Shown: in pieces, positions 1 through 8,316 of the stretch
Layout: the number at the start of each line of letters is the position of its first letter
How positions within the stretch are numbered: the stretch's first letter is position 1
Origin: Bacillota bacterium
GTDB taxonomy: Bacteria; Bacillota; Syntrophomonadia; Syntrophomonadales; Syntrophomonadaceae
Assembly (NCBI GenBank): GCA_023395515.1
Contig: JAEWZB010000106.1
Location: 1 to 33,009 of the forward strand
Length of the DNA stretch: 33,009 bases
Direction: 5' to 3'
Program-made: the position numbers and the translations under genes
The notes under the pieces: generated by a model
Databases searched by the model: none
Seen by the model: only the letters and a program-made list of their open reading frames with translations
What the model was told of the DNA's origin: nothing

Positions 1-594
1 TCCACTATAACTATAGCTAAACTAAATGAAGACTTCTTCTATTTGCTAAGATTACTAGGCAGATTCATAATTCCTGGCGTAATAGCATTTGGTATCCTAG
101 GTGCAGCATATACGGCCTGGGCTATGCGTGGTCAACAAGACCTGACCCAAAAAGGATTAGCTGCTACCGTTGATGAAGCTATAGAAGAACCGGAAATGGA
201 AGAAGAAAATTGGAAAGGTATAATCATAAGAGCCTTAAAAGTTTATCTTTTCGTTATGGCCTTAACCTTCTTAGGAGAAGGGTTTAAACCCATAATAGAT
301 GCCTACATACTAAACCTGGATTACAGAATCCTATACTGGGTAAATACCATTTCCGCCGTACTAGATAATGCTACCTTAGCCGCAGCAGAAATTAGTGATA
401 AAATGAGTGTACTGCAAATAGAAGCCATCCTAATGGGCTTAATAATTGCCGGAGGCATGCTAATCCCCGGTAATATACCTAATATCATATCCGCATCCAA
501 GTTAAAAATTACCAGTACCGAATGGGCCAAAATTGGACTGCCAATTGGTGTGGTTACTATGGCCCTATTCTATGTGATTCTTTTTGTAATCTAG
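1..594 (+). CDS. DUF1646 family membrane transporter, C-terminal part
   Basis: The reading frame is open from the first base of the window, so the true start lies upstream and this is a 3' fragment of about 197 residues. It is very hydrophobic, with about five likely membrane segments. An acidic loop (EEPEMEEEN) splits the fragment. The stretches SAVLDNATLAAAE and GGMLIPGNIPNII resemble the paired conserved segments of DUF1646 proteins, which belong to the ion-transporter superfamily of sodium/proton and arsenite antiporters. Their substrate is not established; a cation is commonly predicted. A TTG at 43 could be taken as a start, but the frame continues above it and it would cut into a membrane segment. 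A strong hairpin follows the stop. The family call is by pattern recognition; the substrate is unknown. Confidence 0.7.
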   Translation, partial: STITIAKLNEDFFYLLRLLGRFIIPGVIAFGILGAAYTAWAMRGQQDLTQKGLAATVDEAIEEPEMEEENWKGIIIRALKVYLFVMALTFLGEGFKPIIDAYILNLDYRILYWVNTISAVLDNATLAAAEISDKMSVLQIEAILMGLIIAGGMLIPGNIPNIISASKLKITSTEWAKIGLPIGVVTMALFYVILFVI

Positions 595-630
595 TTCGGA
601 CCACTAATATTAATTTAACCTCTAAAAAAT

Positions 631-679
631 AAAAAGTGTCAGTTGTTATAAAAATATGTTTAGAAAACTGACACTTTTT
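631..679 (+). terminator. Rho-independent terminator after the DUF1646 gene
   Basis: A perfect 14-base inverted repeat, AAAAAGTGTCAGTT (631-644) against AACTGACACTTTTT (666-679), encloses a 21-base loop. The 3' arm ends in a run of T and the 5' arm begins with a run of A, so it could stop transcription in either direction. It ends the upstream operon. Confidence 0.8.
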
Positions 680-811
680 ATAAAAATTGAACATTTAATG
701 CTATCCTCACCTAAACATTAGTCCCCCTGCTCATTAAAGTAAGTCCTCTTAAAACACTAGATTAAGCTCTTTACCGGCAAATATAAAAGAAATGCTTTCC
801 AAACAGTTTTC

Positions 812-827
812 TGGCATGTTAATTGCA
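812..827 (+). promoter_or_regulatory. Sigma-54 (-24/-12) promoter for the thiolase-like gene
   Basis: TGGCATGTTAATTGCA matches the sigma-54 consensus TGGCAYG-N4-TTGCW, with the GG and GC dinucleotides correctly spaced. It lies 165 bases before the ATG at 992 on the same strand, with no other gene between. Such promoters need an AAA+ enhancer-binding activator, which is not in this window. Two related sequences flank it, AATGCTTTCCAAACAG (791-806) and AAAGCATTCTAAACAG (841-856). They could bind a regulator, though activator sites usually lie further upstream. Confidence 0.7.
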
Positions 828-857
828 TTTTGTTTAAATCAAAGCATTCTAAACAGT

Positions 858-886
858 ATTGAATAATGCCGGAGTAATTATTCAAT
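858..886 (+). repeat. 10-bp perfect inverted repeat in the leader of the thiolase-like gene
   Basis: ATTGAATAAT (858-867) and ATTATTCAAT (877-886) flank the nine bases gccggagta. The repeat starts about 30 bases downstream of the sigma-54 site, so it falls in the 5' untranslated leader. It could be a protein-binding site or an mRNA hairpin. No T-run follows, so it is not an obvious terminator. The rest of 687-991 shows only a 17-codon open frame (913-966) with no ribosome-binding site. Confidence 0.45.
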
Positions 887-991
887 GCAAAAAGAACGGC
901 CTAAATTAAAGTATGAGCGGAATAAAAGAGTTAATAAAAGGCAGTGAAGATGAAACCCATAGTTAAATAATAAGCAAGGAGGGCTTTATTT

Positions 992-2185
992 ATGAATCGT
1001 ACAGATTTAAGAAACAAGTATTCCATTGTAGGTGTAGGTTATACACCACAAGGGAAAGTTCCTGGACGCTCTGCAGCTAGTTTTTATCTCGAAGCGACCA
1101 TGAACGCAATTAATGATGCGGGACTAAAAAAGGATGATATAGATGGTTTAATCCTTTACCGCGATTTCCCCATTTTACCCGGTGATGCCATGCATCATAC
1201 AGCCAACGTAATAACCTACAGTCTGGGGATACGTCCCAAATTTTTAAGCCAAGAAGCTTACTGCTATCGGACTAATATCAATAAAGCAATAGGTGCTATT
1301 GAGAACGGAACATGTAATTATGTTCTTATCGTATTTGCTGAGAGTGGCAGAACTGGCCGCCGTACCTGGACAGATGAAATTGACCTGTTTAGCAGCCAGC
1401 CTTATGATGAGTATGCCGCTTACGGAAATATTTCAGCTTTCTCTAACTATGCTATGTTCGCTAGTCGTGCTATGCATGAACACGGAACCGGACCTGATTT
1501 ATGGGCGGAGATAGCTGTTGCACATCGCCAATGGGCCAATCTGAATCCTAATGCTATTCACTATAAGAAGCCTTTGACCAAAGAAGACTACATGGAAACT
1601 CCGTTTCTTTCATGGCCGTTTCGTGCTTTGGATGCAACTGCATCAACCGATGGTGGCCGCGCAATAATCATTACTACCACAGAGCGGGCCAGAGAACTTA
1701 AGAATCCGCCGATCATGATCCGCGGATATGGCAGTGCCAATGATACTGCCAAGGGCTGGCAGCTTACTCCGGGTGATCCTGCCAGCAGTGCTGCTATTGC
1801 TGGACGTGCAGCTTTTGAGATGGCCGGACTGGAGCCAAAAGATATAGGCGCAGCCCAGATATATGACTGCTATACTTATACGGTTGAGGCGACCCTGGGT
1901 GATTATGGATTTTTCGAAAAGAAAAAAGCTCGTGATTTCTTAACCGTTGAGAACATAGGCCCCGGCGGATCATTCCCGGTAAACACCGGCGGTGGGCTGC
2001 TTTCGGAAGGCTACTATATGGGATTGACTCCCATAGCTGAGGCTGTGATGCAGATGTCCCAGCGTTGTGGAGAACGTCAGTTGGGTGTCCTGCCTGGTAC
2101 AAAACTTCCTGAATTCATGATTGTATCGGATAACGGCGGCTTTTATCAAAGCAACGAAACTCTTATTTTAGAAAGGGGGAAATAA
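992..2185 (+). CDS. Thiolase-fold (SCP2-thiolase/lipid-transfer-like) acyl-CoA protein, possibly an aldolase
   Basis: This 397-residue protein has the thiolase fold of the SCP-x/lipid-transfer branch. N-terminal motifs include IVGVGYTP and GLILYRDF, with Cys91 near the nucleophile position (AYCYRT). The C-terminal half carries IYDCYTY (291-297) and PVNTGGGLLSEGYYMG (about 329-344). In classical thiolases these two places hold catalytic histidines (HDCF and GHPxG). Here both are tyrosine, with Tyr294 and Tyr341/342 nearby. In the related steroid side-chain aldolase Ltp2, tyrosines at about these positions replace the thiolase residues. It is therefore less likely to be a classical acetyl-CoA acetyltransferase than a retro-aldol or acyl-CoA-binding enzyme. 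AAGGAGG lies just upstream of the ATG. Three bases separate it from its DUF35 partner. Confidence 0.75.
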   Translation: MNRTDLRNKYSIVGVGYTPQGKVPGRSAASFYLEATMNAINDAGLKKDDIDGLILYRDFPILPGDAMHHTANVITYSLGIRPKFLSQEAYCYRTNINKAIGAIENGTCNYVLIVFAESGRTGRRTWTDEIDLFSSQPYDEYAAYGNISAFSNYAMFASRAMHEHGTGPDLWAEIAVAHRQWANLNPNAIHYKKPLTKEDYMETPFLSWPFRALDATASTDGGRAIIITTTERARELKNPPIMIRGYGSANDTAKGWQLTPGDPASSAAIAGRAAFEMAGLEPKDIGAAQIYDCYTYTVEATLGDYGFFEKKKARDFLTVENIGPGGSFPVNTGGGLLSEGYYMGLTPIAEAVMQMSQRCGERQLGVLPGTKLPEFMIVSDNGGFYQSNETLILERGK

Positions 2186-2187
2186 GA

Positions 2188-2616
2188 ATGACTCAAGTAT
2201 TAAAAGTAAAACTGCCTTATGATCTTAGAACTAGTTCTGATAATAATATCTTTTATGAGACTGCTCATAATGAACAAAAATTTGTTTTACCACATTGCAA
2301 TAGCTGTGACCAATATTTCTGGCCTGGGGCTATTATTTGCCAGCATTGCGGCAGCATGGATGTGGAGTGGAAAGAGGCTTCAGGGCATGGTAAAATTTAT
2401 TCCCATGTGGAAGGACGATTCGCGTTTCATCCAGATATCAAAGAATATCTTCCCATTGCCATATGCTCTGTAACCCTGGACGAAGGGCCGCGTGTTTTTG
2501 GCCGCCTTGTCAACTATGGCGAAATAGAAAAGGTTCCTCATGATGCACCTGTGCATGTCGTATGGCTTCAAGACGATGAAAGAGGATGCACAATTATGGG
2601 CTGGGAAATGGATTAA
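2188..2616 (+). CDS. DUF35 zinc-ribbon/OB-fold acyl-CoA-binding partner
   Basis: This 142-residue protein has an N-terminal rubredoxin-like zinc ribbon with Cys37, Cys40, Cys51 and Cys54 (CNSC and CQHC), followed by an OB-fold of the DUF35 type (GKIYSHVEG, then PIAICSVTLDEGPRVFGRL). DUF35 proteins are obligate partners of thiolase-fold enzymes. In archaeal HMG-CoA synthesis they bridge thiolase and synthase, and in steroid degradation they pair with Ltp aldolases. The ATG is two bases after the stop of the thiolase-like gene, with GAAAGGGGG as ribosome-binding site inside that gene's end. The two are surely co-transcribed and probably form one complex. The substrate cannot be read from sequence. 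Confidence 0.85.
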   Translation: MTQVLKVKLPYDLRTSSDNNIFYETAHNEQKFVLPHCNSCDQYFWPGAIICQHCGSMDVEWKEASGHGKIYSHVEGRFAFHPDIKEYLPIAICSVTLDEGPRVFGRLVNYGEIEKVPHDAPVHVVWLQDDERGCTIMGWEMD

Positions 2617-2981
2617 ATTTAGAGCATAAATAAAACAATGCTTATCCAAGCTGAAATGCTTCTGGGAGTAGGCGGAAATGGGAACTGAAGTTCCAGGTAA
2701 TGGAGCCTCCCATTGCAGAAGAACTAGCGGCCCTTAAAAAATTAGATCCTCATAATATTTTGGTATTTGAATTTAAAAAGCCGTTAGATTCGGGTAGGCT
2801 ATAAGGCGAGAAGGGGTATTATCCTGCTCGCCTTATACCTATTTCTTGAAAAAGTTTTTATTAAGTAATAGATTTATAGTATGAAATGTTGCTTTAATTA
2901 TTTTTTAAATATATTAAGAAAGGCGGTGAATTACTGGTTGGCATCAGCAGCTTAGGCTAATGATGCTGTATCAGGATATTT
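2617..2981. other. Intergenic region with an orphan coding-like fragment and a hairpin
   Basis: The 365 bases between the DUF35 gene and the oxidoreductase hold no complete gene. In the frame 2655-2804 (+) there is a stop-free stretch whose end looks protein-like (EELAALKKLDPHNILVFEF, then a short tail and TAA). It has no ribosome-binding site and only an internal ATG at 2700. I do not recognise it; it may be the decayed end of a lost gene. A hairpin follows at 2800-2837. No clear promoter for the next gene was recognised, although GGCGGTGAATT lies about 60 bases before its ATG. Confidence 0.3.
2800..2837 (+). terminator. Hairpin, possible terminator
   Basis: TATAAGGCGAG (2800-2810) and CTCGCCTTATA (2827-2837) form a perfect 11-bp stem with a 16-base loop. 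Only a weak T-rich stretch (ctatttctt) follows, so termination is plausible rather than certain. The hairpin overlaps the TAA of the coding-like fragment at 2804. Confidence 0.5.
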
Positions 2982-4631
2982 ATGAGTAAAGTTGTTATTG
3001 TAGGCGGAGTAGCCGCCGGAGCTAGTACTGCTGCCCGCTTGAGAAGGCTTGATGAGGATGCTCAAATCATAATGTTCGAGCGGGGTGAGGATATTTCTTT
3101 TGCCAATTGTGGTTTACCTTATTATATTAATGGGACTATCAATAAAAGAAACCGCCTTTTAGTCCAGACCCCCCGCTCTATGTTGCAACGGTTTAATATT
3201 GAGGTAAGGAATAGAAGTGAAGTTAAAGAGATTTATAAAGATACTAAACAAGTTAAGGTAACTAATCTAGTTAGCGGGGAGAGTTATCTGGAAAGCTATG
3301 ATTATTTGGTGCTTTGCCCCGGGGCAATGCCATTTATTCCTCCTATTCCCGGAATTGACAAGGATAATGTTTTTAAGGTTAGAAATATTCCCGATAGTGA
3401 TCAGATTAAACATTATATTGAGACCATGAATGTTAGTAAGGCAACTGTTTTAGGGGGAGGATTTATAGGCATGGAAATGGTGGAAATCCTTACCGAACTA
3501 GGCATTGAGACTACTTTAATAGAAGCTGGTACTCAAGTTATAAATGCTCTGGATAAAGAGATGAGCAACATAATACACAGTTATCTGAAAAAACAAAAGG
3601 TTAATCTAATATTAAATGATGCTCCGGTTTCCTTGGCCGGAGAAGATTTTGTAAAACAAATAAATTTAGCCAGCGGCAATAGCATCCCTACGGATTTAGT
3701 TATTTTAGGAACCGGAGTAAGGCCGGAAACCTGGTTAGCCGAAGAGGCCGGGTTAAAAATGGGAGTAACTGGGGGCATATTAGTTAATGAATACTTGCAG
3801 ACTTCGGACCCGTATATCTATGCGGCAGGAGATGCTATTCAAATTCAGGATTTTATTACGGGTAAAGATGTATTAGTACCTTTGGCCGGACCGGCTAACC
3901 GGCAAGGCTGGATAGCAGCAAATAATATTGCCGGCCGGCCAGTTAAGTATAAGGGCAGCCAAGGTACCGGCATAATAAAAGTAATGGAAATGACCGTTGC
4001 TTTTACAGGTAAAAATGAAAAACAGTTAAAACAGCTAGGTATAGAATATCTAACTTGTCATGCTCATCCTAATTCTCATGCCACCTATTATCCCGGTAGT
4101 ACTCAAATGAGCGTAAAGCTGCTGTTTACTCCCGATACAGGCCAAGTCTTAGGTGCTCAAATTGTAGGCTATGAGGGGGTAGATAAGCGGATAGATGTTT
4201 TAGCTACTTCTATTCGGGCTGGTTTTACCGTATTTGATTTGCAGGAATTGGAATTAGCTTATGCACCTCCTTATTCTTCAGCTAAAGATCCGGTTAATAT
4301 GGTGGCTTATATCGCAGGTAATATGGTTAATAAGGATGTGGAAGTAGTACATTGGAGTGAAGTGCCGGCTATGCTGGAGGCCGGAGCCTGCCTTATTGAT
4401 GTGCGTTCGGATAAGGAATTTGCGGACGGCCACGTGCCGGGAGCTTTACATATTTGTGTGGATGAAATGCGGGGCCGACTGAACGAAGTACCAAAAGACA
4501 AAGAACTCTTGCTTTATTGCCAGGTAGGCATACGTAGTTATATCTCCAGCAGAATCTTACGCCAAAAAGGCTTTAAGGTAAAAAATATAAGCGGAGGATA
4601 CACTAGTTATCTAAATAGTTTGGAATTATAA
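2982..4631 (+). CDS. CoA-disulfide/persulfide reductase with C-terminal rhodanese domain
   Basis: This 549-residue flavoprotein of the pyridine nucleotide-disulfide oxidoreductase class has an FAD-binding Rossmann motif at the start (VVIVGGVAAGAS), the single active-site cysteine Cys43 in SFANCGLPYYI, an NAD(P)H-binding glycine motif (VLGGGFIGMEM, about 155-165) and a second FAD contact (YAAGDA). Residues about 455-549 are a rhodanese domain with its own active cysteine, Cys513, in YCQVGIRSY. This two-part layout is that of CoADR-Rhd enzymes, which reduce CoA disulfide, CoA persulfide or polysulfide with NADH and handle sulfane sulfur in the cytoplasm. The ribosome-binding site before the ATG is weak. 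It stands alone, with a gap on both sides. Confidence 0.88.
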   Translation: MSKVVIVGGVAAGASTAARLRRLDEDAQIIMFERGEDISFANCGLPYYINGTINKRNRLLVQTPRSMLQRFNIEVRNRSEVKEIYKDTKQVKVTNLVSGESYLESYDYLVLCPGAMPFIPPIPGIDKDNVFKVRNIPDSDQIKHYIETMNVSKATVLGGGFIGMEMVEILTELGIETTLIEAGTQVINALDKEMSNIIHSYLKKQKVNLILNDAPVSLAGEDFVKQINLASGNSIPTDLVILGTGVRPETWLAEEAGLKMGVTGGILVNEYLQTSDPYIYAAGDAIQIQDFITGKDVLVPLAGPANRQGWIAANNIAGRPVKYKGSQGTGIIKVMEMTVAFTGKNEKQLKQLGIEYLTCHAHPNSHATYYPGSTQMSVKLLFTPDTGQVLGAQIVGYEGVDKRIDVLATSIRAGFTVFDLQELELAYAPPYSSAKDPVNMVAYIAGNMVNKDVEVVHWSEVPAMLEAGACLIDVRSDKEFADGHVPGALHICVDEMRGRLNEVPKDKELLLYCQVGIRSYISSRILRQKGFKVKNISGGYTSYLNSLEL

Positions 4632-4770
4632 TAAGTGTTTTTCATGCCAAGTCAAAAATTAATACAGCCCTCTTTAATTATTATTAATTTCTAATATAAT
4701 AGCTCCAAATTGAGCATAATTATTTAAGGATGTTGTAAATTGATACAAATAATTAAAGGGGGCTAAGTAC

Positions 4771-7700
4771 TTGAGTGATATTAAGACCGAATCTTTATTT
4801 GATGCGGTTATAAAGGAATATACGCCTTTACTAAAAGAGTATAGTGATTATGATTTAGTTATAGGTATTCCCTTTAATAAAGAGAACGATGATTTACCAG
4901 CCTTAATTACCTCGATTGATGAAGTGTTAGGCTCTTGGATGGGCAGAAGACAATTAATCGTCTGTGTCGGTAATGGTGATGCCGATGAGGTACTAAATAA
5001 TATTAATAAGCTAACCCTTAAGCACCCGCAGATTTCTTTGACCTTACCCCTCGAAATTAGCGGCCGGGGTATGAGTATTCGCAGCATAATTGAAATTACC
5101 AAAAGGGTTGATGCGGAGTTATTGTTATTTAGTCCATCTATGGCTACTGAAAAAGGGCCGGGAATTGATAATACCTGGTTAGAGAATTTATTGACTCCCA
5201 TTCAAGGTAATTATGATTTGGTAATTGGAAGTTTGAGAAGATATTTAGCTACCGACAGTATTACTCAAACGATGGCCGCTCCCATATTAGAGTGTTTCTA
5301 TGGGGCCAGAGTAGGCGACCCTTTAGGGGGAATATATGCGGTTTCCCATGATTTTATCGAGGAATTAGCCCATGAAGCTAGGTTTTGGGGCAATACCATT
5401 CAAGGACATGGGGTTGATTTTTGGATTCTAACCCGGGCCTTAGCTTGGAATAAAAATATTTGTGAAGTAAATATGGGGGGAGTAGTAAATCCTCCTAAAT
5501 TAGAGAAACGTAACCGTATCTTTTTTGAGAATGCTTTAACTATTTTTGAAGCCATAAAAAGAGATTCGGCTATATGGCTGCAAGACCGTTTGGTAGTACG
5601 GGTGGCTGATATATTAGTACGCAGTGAAATCAAAAAACCTGACCAGATGATCTATTCACCCCCAGAGCTGATAACCAACTATAGAATAGGCATTGAAAAG
5701 CACCGCAAGATCATAAATACTTTAAGTCTAAAAGAAGAGTTGGAATATCTCTATTCCTTACCCGTTAATAATTTTTATTTAAATGATGATTTATGGGTAA
5801 CAACTTTTCTGGAGCTGATGATCTATTATGCCTTTGGTGCGGAAGATGAGCATGAGAATATTTTAAATCTGCTTACTGCTTTATATAATGGCCGGGTGGC
5901 TAGTTATGCCCTGGAAAAACAAGAGTTTAACCAGAATTTAAGTTGTTGCTCCAGTGAGGAAAAAGACGAATTATTAGTTAGAAAAATGGATGCGATCAGG
6001 CATAGGTTGACTAACAACTTTTGGAGCAAGAAAGCTTCCTTTAATGAGCAATGGTTAGAAAAGAGGGAACAAGTAAAACCGCCCATTATTCCTTTAGGTT
6101 ATATGGAATATGTTCCGGGTAAGCCTATTGTAATTCCTAAAAAGATTACCGGCAAAGATTATCATATTGTTAATACTGATGATTTGTTTAAAGAATTGCG
6201 CCGAAGATATGAAAATAATTTTAACGAGTTTATTACCGGAGACCTTAATTTGGCTAAAGATGCCAAACCCCCTGAGATTATAAAAGCGGTAGAAGGTTTT
6301 ATGGATAATTTAGAGTCAGCCCTAGCCCAGCTTTTCCCGGGAGATCTGCATAGTTCTGACGGGTTAAGGGAGTTTGTGAATGGGATTTTTAGTGTTTTTC
6401 CTACCCCGAAAATGTTTACCATTAACTCTGATTTATTAAGAGAATTAATTATACGCTTTCCCCCGGTCAATTTGATGATTCCATTAGGTTTCTATAAACC
6501 GGCAGACTTAATTAAACAAATGGACCCTCGTGATGTAGTAACTTATGCTAATATCATGGAAAGCTGGAGTTATACGGATCGAGATTTAATTTGGTTAGTT
6601 GATAACTTAAAACCGGAAAGTTTTGAATGGGTGGAGATTAAGCCTTTAGTATTAAGCGAAGAAATGTACACGGGAGGAACCTTATCCCAAGGCAAGATAT
6701 CCAACCTTAACCGTATAACGGCCCGCATAGCCATTAAATATTTAAAACCGGATAAAGGCGGGAAATACCCGCGTTTACGCTATTTTACCAGTATAGTCCG
6801 CCGTATCGCTTTAGCCGAGAACTACTCCGAATTATTCGTACAAAGTGTATCCCAACGTAAAAATATTGGGCTAAAAATTAGAAACTCTTTACTAGGCATT
6901 AGAAAAGGGGATGATTTTTCGGCCCATAATATATTCGAAAATTATCACCACCGGCGTCTAGTGGAGAAGCTAGAGCATTTAGCCGACCATCTTTTAACCC
7001 AGGGTGATACGGAAAATGCCCGTCTCTTACAAGTAATGGCAGATGGTTATGGACTTAGCCAAGTACTGGAAGATGGGACTTTTTTAACTTGTACCGGGTG
7101 GAGTTGGGCCAGTTATAGTTTTAAGGGCGGACTTAAAATTCCCAGTCCTTTTACTACTAGTGTAGAAAGCCGCTGGTTTAACCACGATTTTCTGGAATCA
7201 CTGTATGAGAGCTTAGGCTATGAAAGAGAGGAAATAAAACATTTAATTCTGAGGTTGATTACCGAAGGCCGGCATAACCATAACTTATTAGATAGTCTAC
7301 TGCCCACCCGTCCCAAAGATGTAGCGGTAGTAGTGCAGGAAACTACTGATGAACCCAGTAAACATCTGGAGAGATATAAAGGTAATCCCGTCTTGGAACC
7401 GGTCGAAGGCAGCAGCTGGGAATCTAAATATGTATTAAATCCCGGTGCTTTAAGGATTAAAGATAAAGTTTACCTTTTCTACCGCGCCGTAGGTCCGGAT
7501 AATATATCCCATATTGGTTTAGCTATTACTGACGGCTATAAGGTATTAGAGCGCTTGCCAGAACCTATTTTCTCTCCCGAAACTCCCGAGGAAAAAATGG
7601 GCTGTGAAGACCCGCGGGTAATGATTATGGACGGCAAAATTATTATGGTTTACACGGCTTACGACGGAAATATAGCGCAAATAGCCATTGCTTCTATAAA

Positions 7701-8316
7701 ACTGGATGATTTTATTAACGGCAATTATACCGCATGGCAGCGGGAAGGATTGGCGTTTACTAATATATGGGATAAAGATGCTATTATTTTACCGGAAAAA
7801 ATCAATAATAAATATGTAGTCTACCACCGTATCGAGCCTAGTATGTGGGTTACTTATACTGATGAAATGAAGTTTCCCATCCGGGAAAAACACTCGATTA
7901 TTTTAGGCCCCCGGCCCGGGCGGATGTGGGATTCTCTTAAGATAGGAGCGGGAGCCCAAGCTTTAAAAACCAAGTATGGATGGCTATTGATTTATCATGG
8001 AGTAGATCATAATTATGTTTATCGTTTAGGGGTTATTTTAGTTGATTTGCATAATCCGCAAAAGGTTATTTATAGATCACCTAATCCTATTTTAGAGCCG
8101 GAAGAAGATTATGAAATAGGTTTAAGCGGAGCTTGGGTGCCTAATGTGGTATTTACCTGTGGAGCAGTCCCGGCAGTTGATAAGGAAGTCATAGAAGATA
8201 ATGATGAAATTTTAGTTTATTATGGGGCGGCTGATACGAGTATAGGTATGGCTAAGGCTACTTTAGCAGATTTGATTCCCGAATCTTTCCGTAAACTTAA
8301 TAATCATAGTATTTAG
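4771..8316 (+). CDS. Glycosyltransferase fused to GH130 mannoside phosphorylase
   Basis: This 1181-residue cytoplasmic protein starts at TTG after AAAGGGGG. Residues about 25-260 resemble GT-A transferases of the mannosylglycerate/glucosylglycerate synthase type (YDLVIGIPFNKE, then GDPLGGIYAVS). The usual metal-binding DxD strand reads LLLFSPSMA, so that motif seems absent. Residues about 270-860 are a long mainly helical part I do not recognise. Residues about 868-1170 are a GH130 domain (old DUF377), with NPVLEP, GCEDPR including the likely proton donor Asp947, DKDAIILPEKI, HRIEP, WDSLKIGAGA, YHGVD and YYGAAD. GH130 enzymes split beta-mannosides with phosphate to give mannose 1-phosphate. 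One protein could therefore both extend and phosphorolyse a mannose glycan. The operon at 11938-16668 makes GDP-mannose. Its 3' end overlaps the convergent DUF436 gene by 20 bases. Confidence 0.85.
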   Translation: MSDIKTESLFDAVIKEYTPLLKEYSDYDLVIGIPFNKENDDLPALITSIDEVLGSWMGRRQLIVCVGNGDADEVLNNINKLTLKHPQISLTLPLEISGRGMSIRSIIEITKRVDAELLLFSPSMATEKGPGIDNTWLENLLTPIQGNYDLVIGSLRRYLATDSITQTMAAPILECFYGARVGDPLGGIYAVSHDFIEELAHEARFWGNTIQGHGVDFWILTRALAWNKNICEVNMGGVVNPPKLEKRNRIFFENALTIFEAIKRDSAIWLQDRLVVRVADILVRSEIKKPDQMIYSPPELITNYRIGIEKHRKIINTLSLKEELEYLYSLPVNNFYLNDDLWVTTFLELMIYYAFGAEDEHENILNLLTALYNGRVASYALEKQEFNQNLSCCSSEEKDELLVRKMDAIRHRLTNNFWSKKASFNEQWLEKREQVKPPIIPLGYMEYVPGKPIVIPKKITGKDYHIVNTDDLFKELRRRYENNFNEFITGDLNLAKDAKPPEIIKAVEGFMDNLESALAQLFPGDLHSSDGLREFVNGIFSVFPTPKMFTINSDLLRELIIRFPPVNLMIPLGFYKPADLIKQMDPRDVVTYANIMESWSYTDRDLIWLVDNLKPESFEWVEIKPLVLSEEMYTGGTLSQGKISNLNRITARIAIKYLKPDKGGKYPRLRYFTSIVRRIALAENYSELFVQSVSQRKNIGLKIRNSLLGIRKGDDFSAHNIFENYHHRRLVEKLEHLADHLLTQGDTENARLLQVMADGYGLSQVLEDGTFLTCTGWSWASYSFKGGLKIPSPFTTSVESRWFNHDFLESLYESLGYEREEIKHLILRLITEGRHNHNLLDSLLPTRPKDVAVVVQETTDEPSKHLERYKGNPVLEPVEGSSWESKYVLNPGALRIKDKVYLFYRAVGPDNISHIGLAITDGYKVLERLPEPIFSPETPEEKMGCEDPRVMIMDGKIIMVYTAYDGNIAQIAIASIKLDDFINGNYTAWQREGLAFTNIWDKDAIILPEKINNKYVVYHRIEPSMWVTYTDEMKFPIREKHSIILGPRPGRMWDSLKIGAGAQALKTKYGWLLIYHGVDHNYVYRLGVILVDLHNPQKVIYRSPNPILEPEEDYEIGLSGAWVPNVVFTCGAVPAVDKEVIEDNDEILVYYGAADTSIGMAKATLADLIPESFRKLNNHSI

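Noticed and set aside
1..594. Arsenite permease partner for ArsA
   Set aside because: The fragment fits DUF1646, lies 29 kb away in another operon, and shows no ArsB or Acr3 motifs.
913..966. 17-codon leader peptide before the thiolase-like gene
   Set aside because: It has no ribosome-binding site and no attenuator-like codon pattern.
2930..2960. Second sigma-54 site (TTGGCATCAGCAGC) before the oxidoreductase
   Set aside because: The -12 element lacks the TTGC core at the required spacing.
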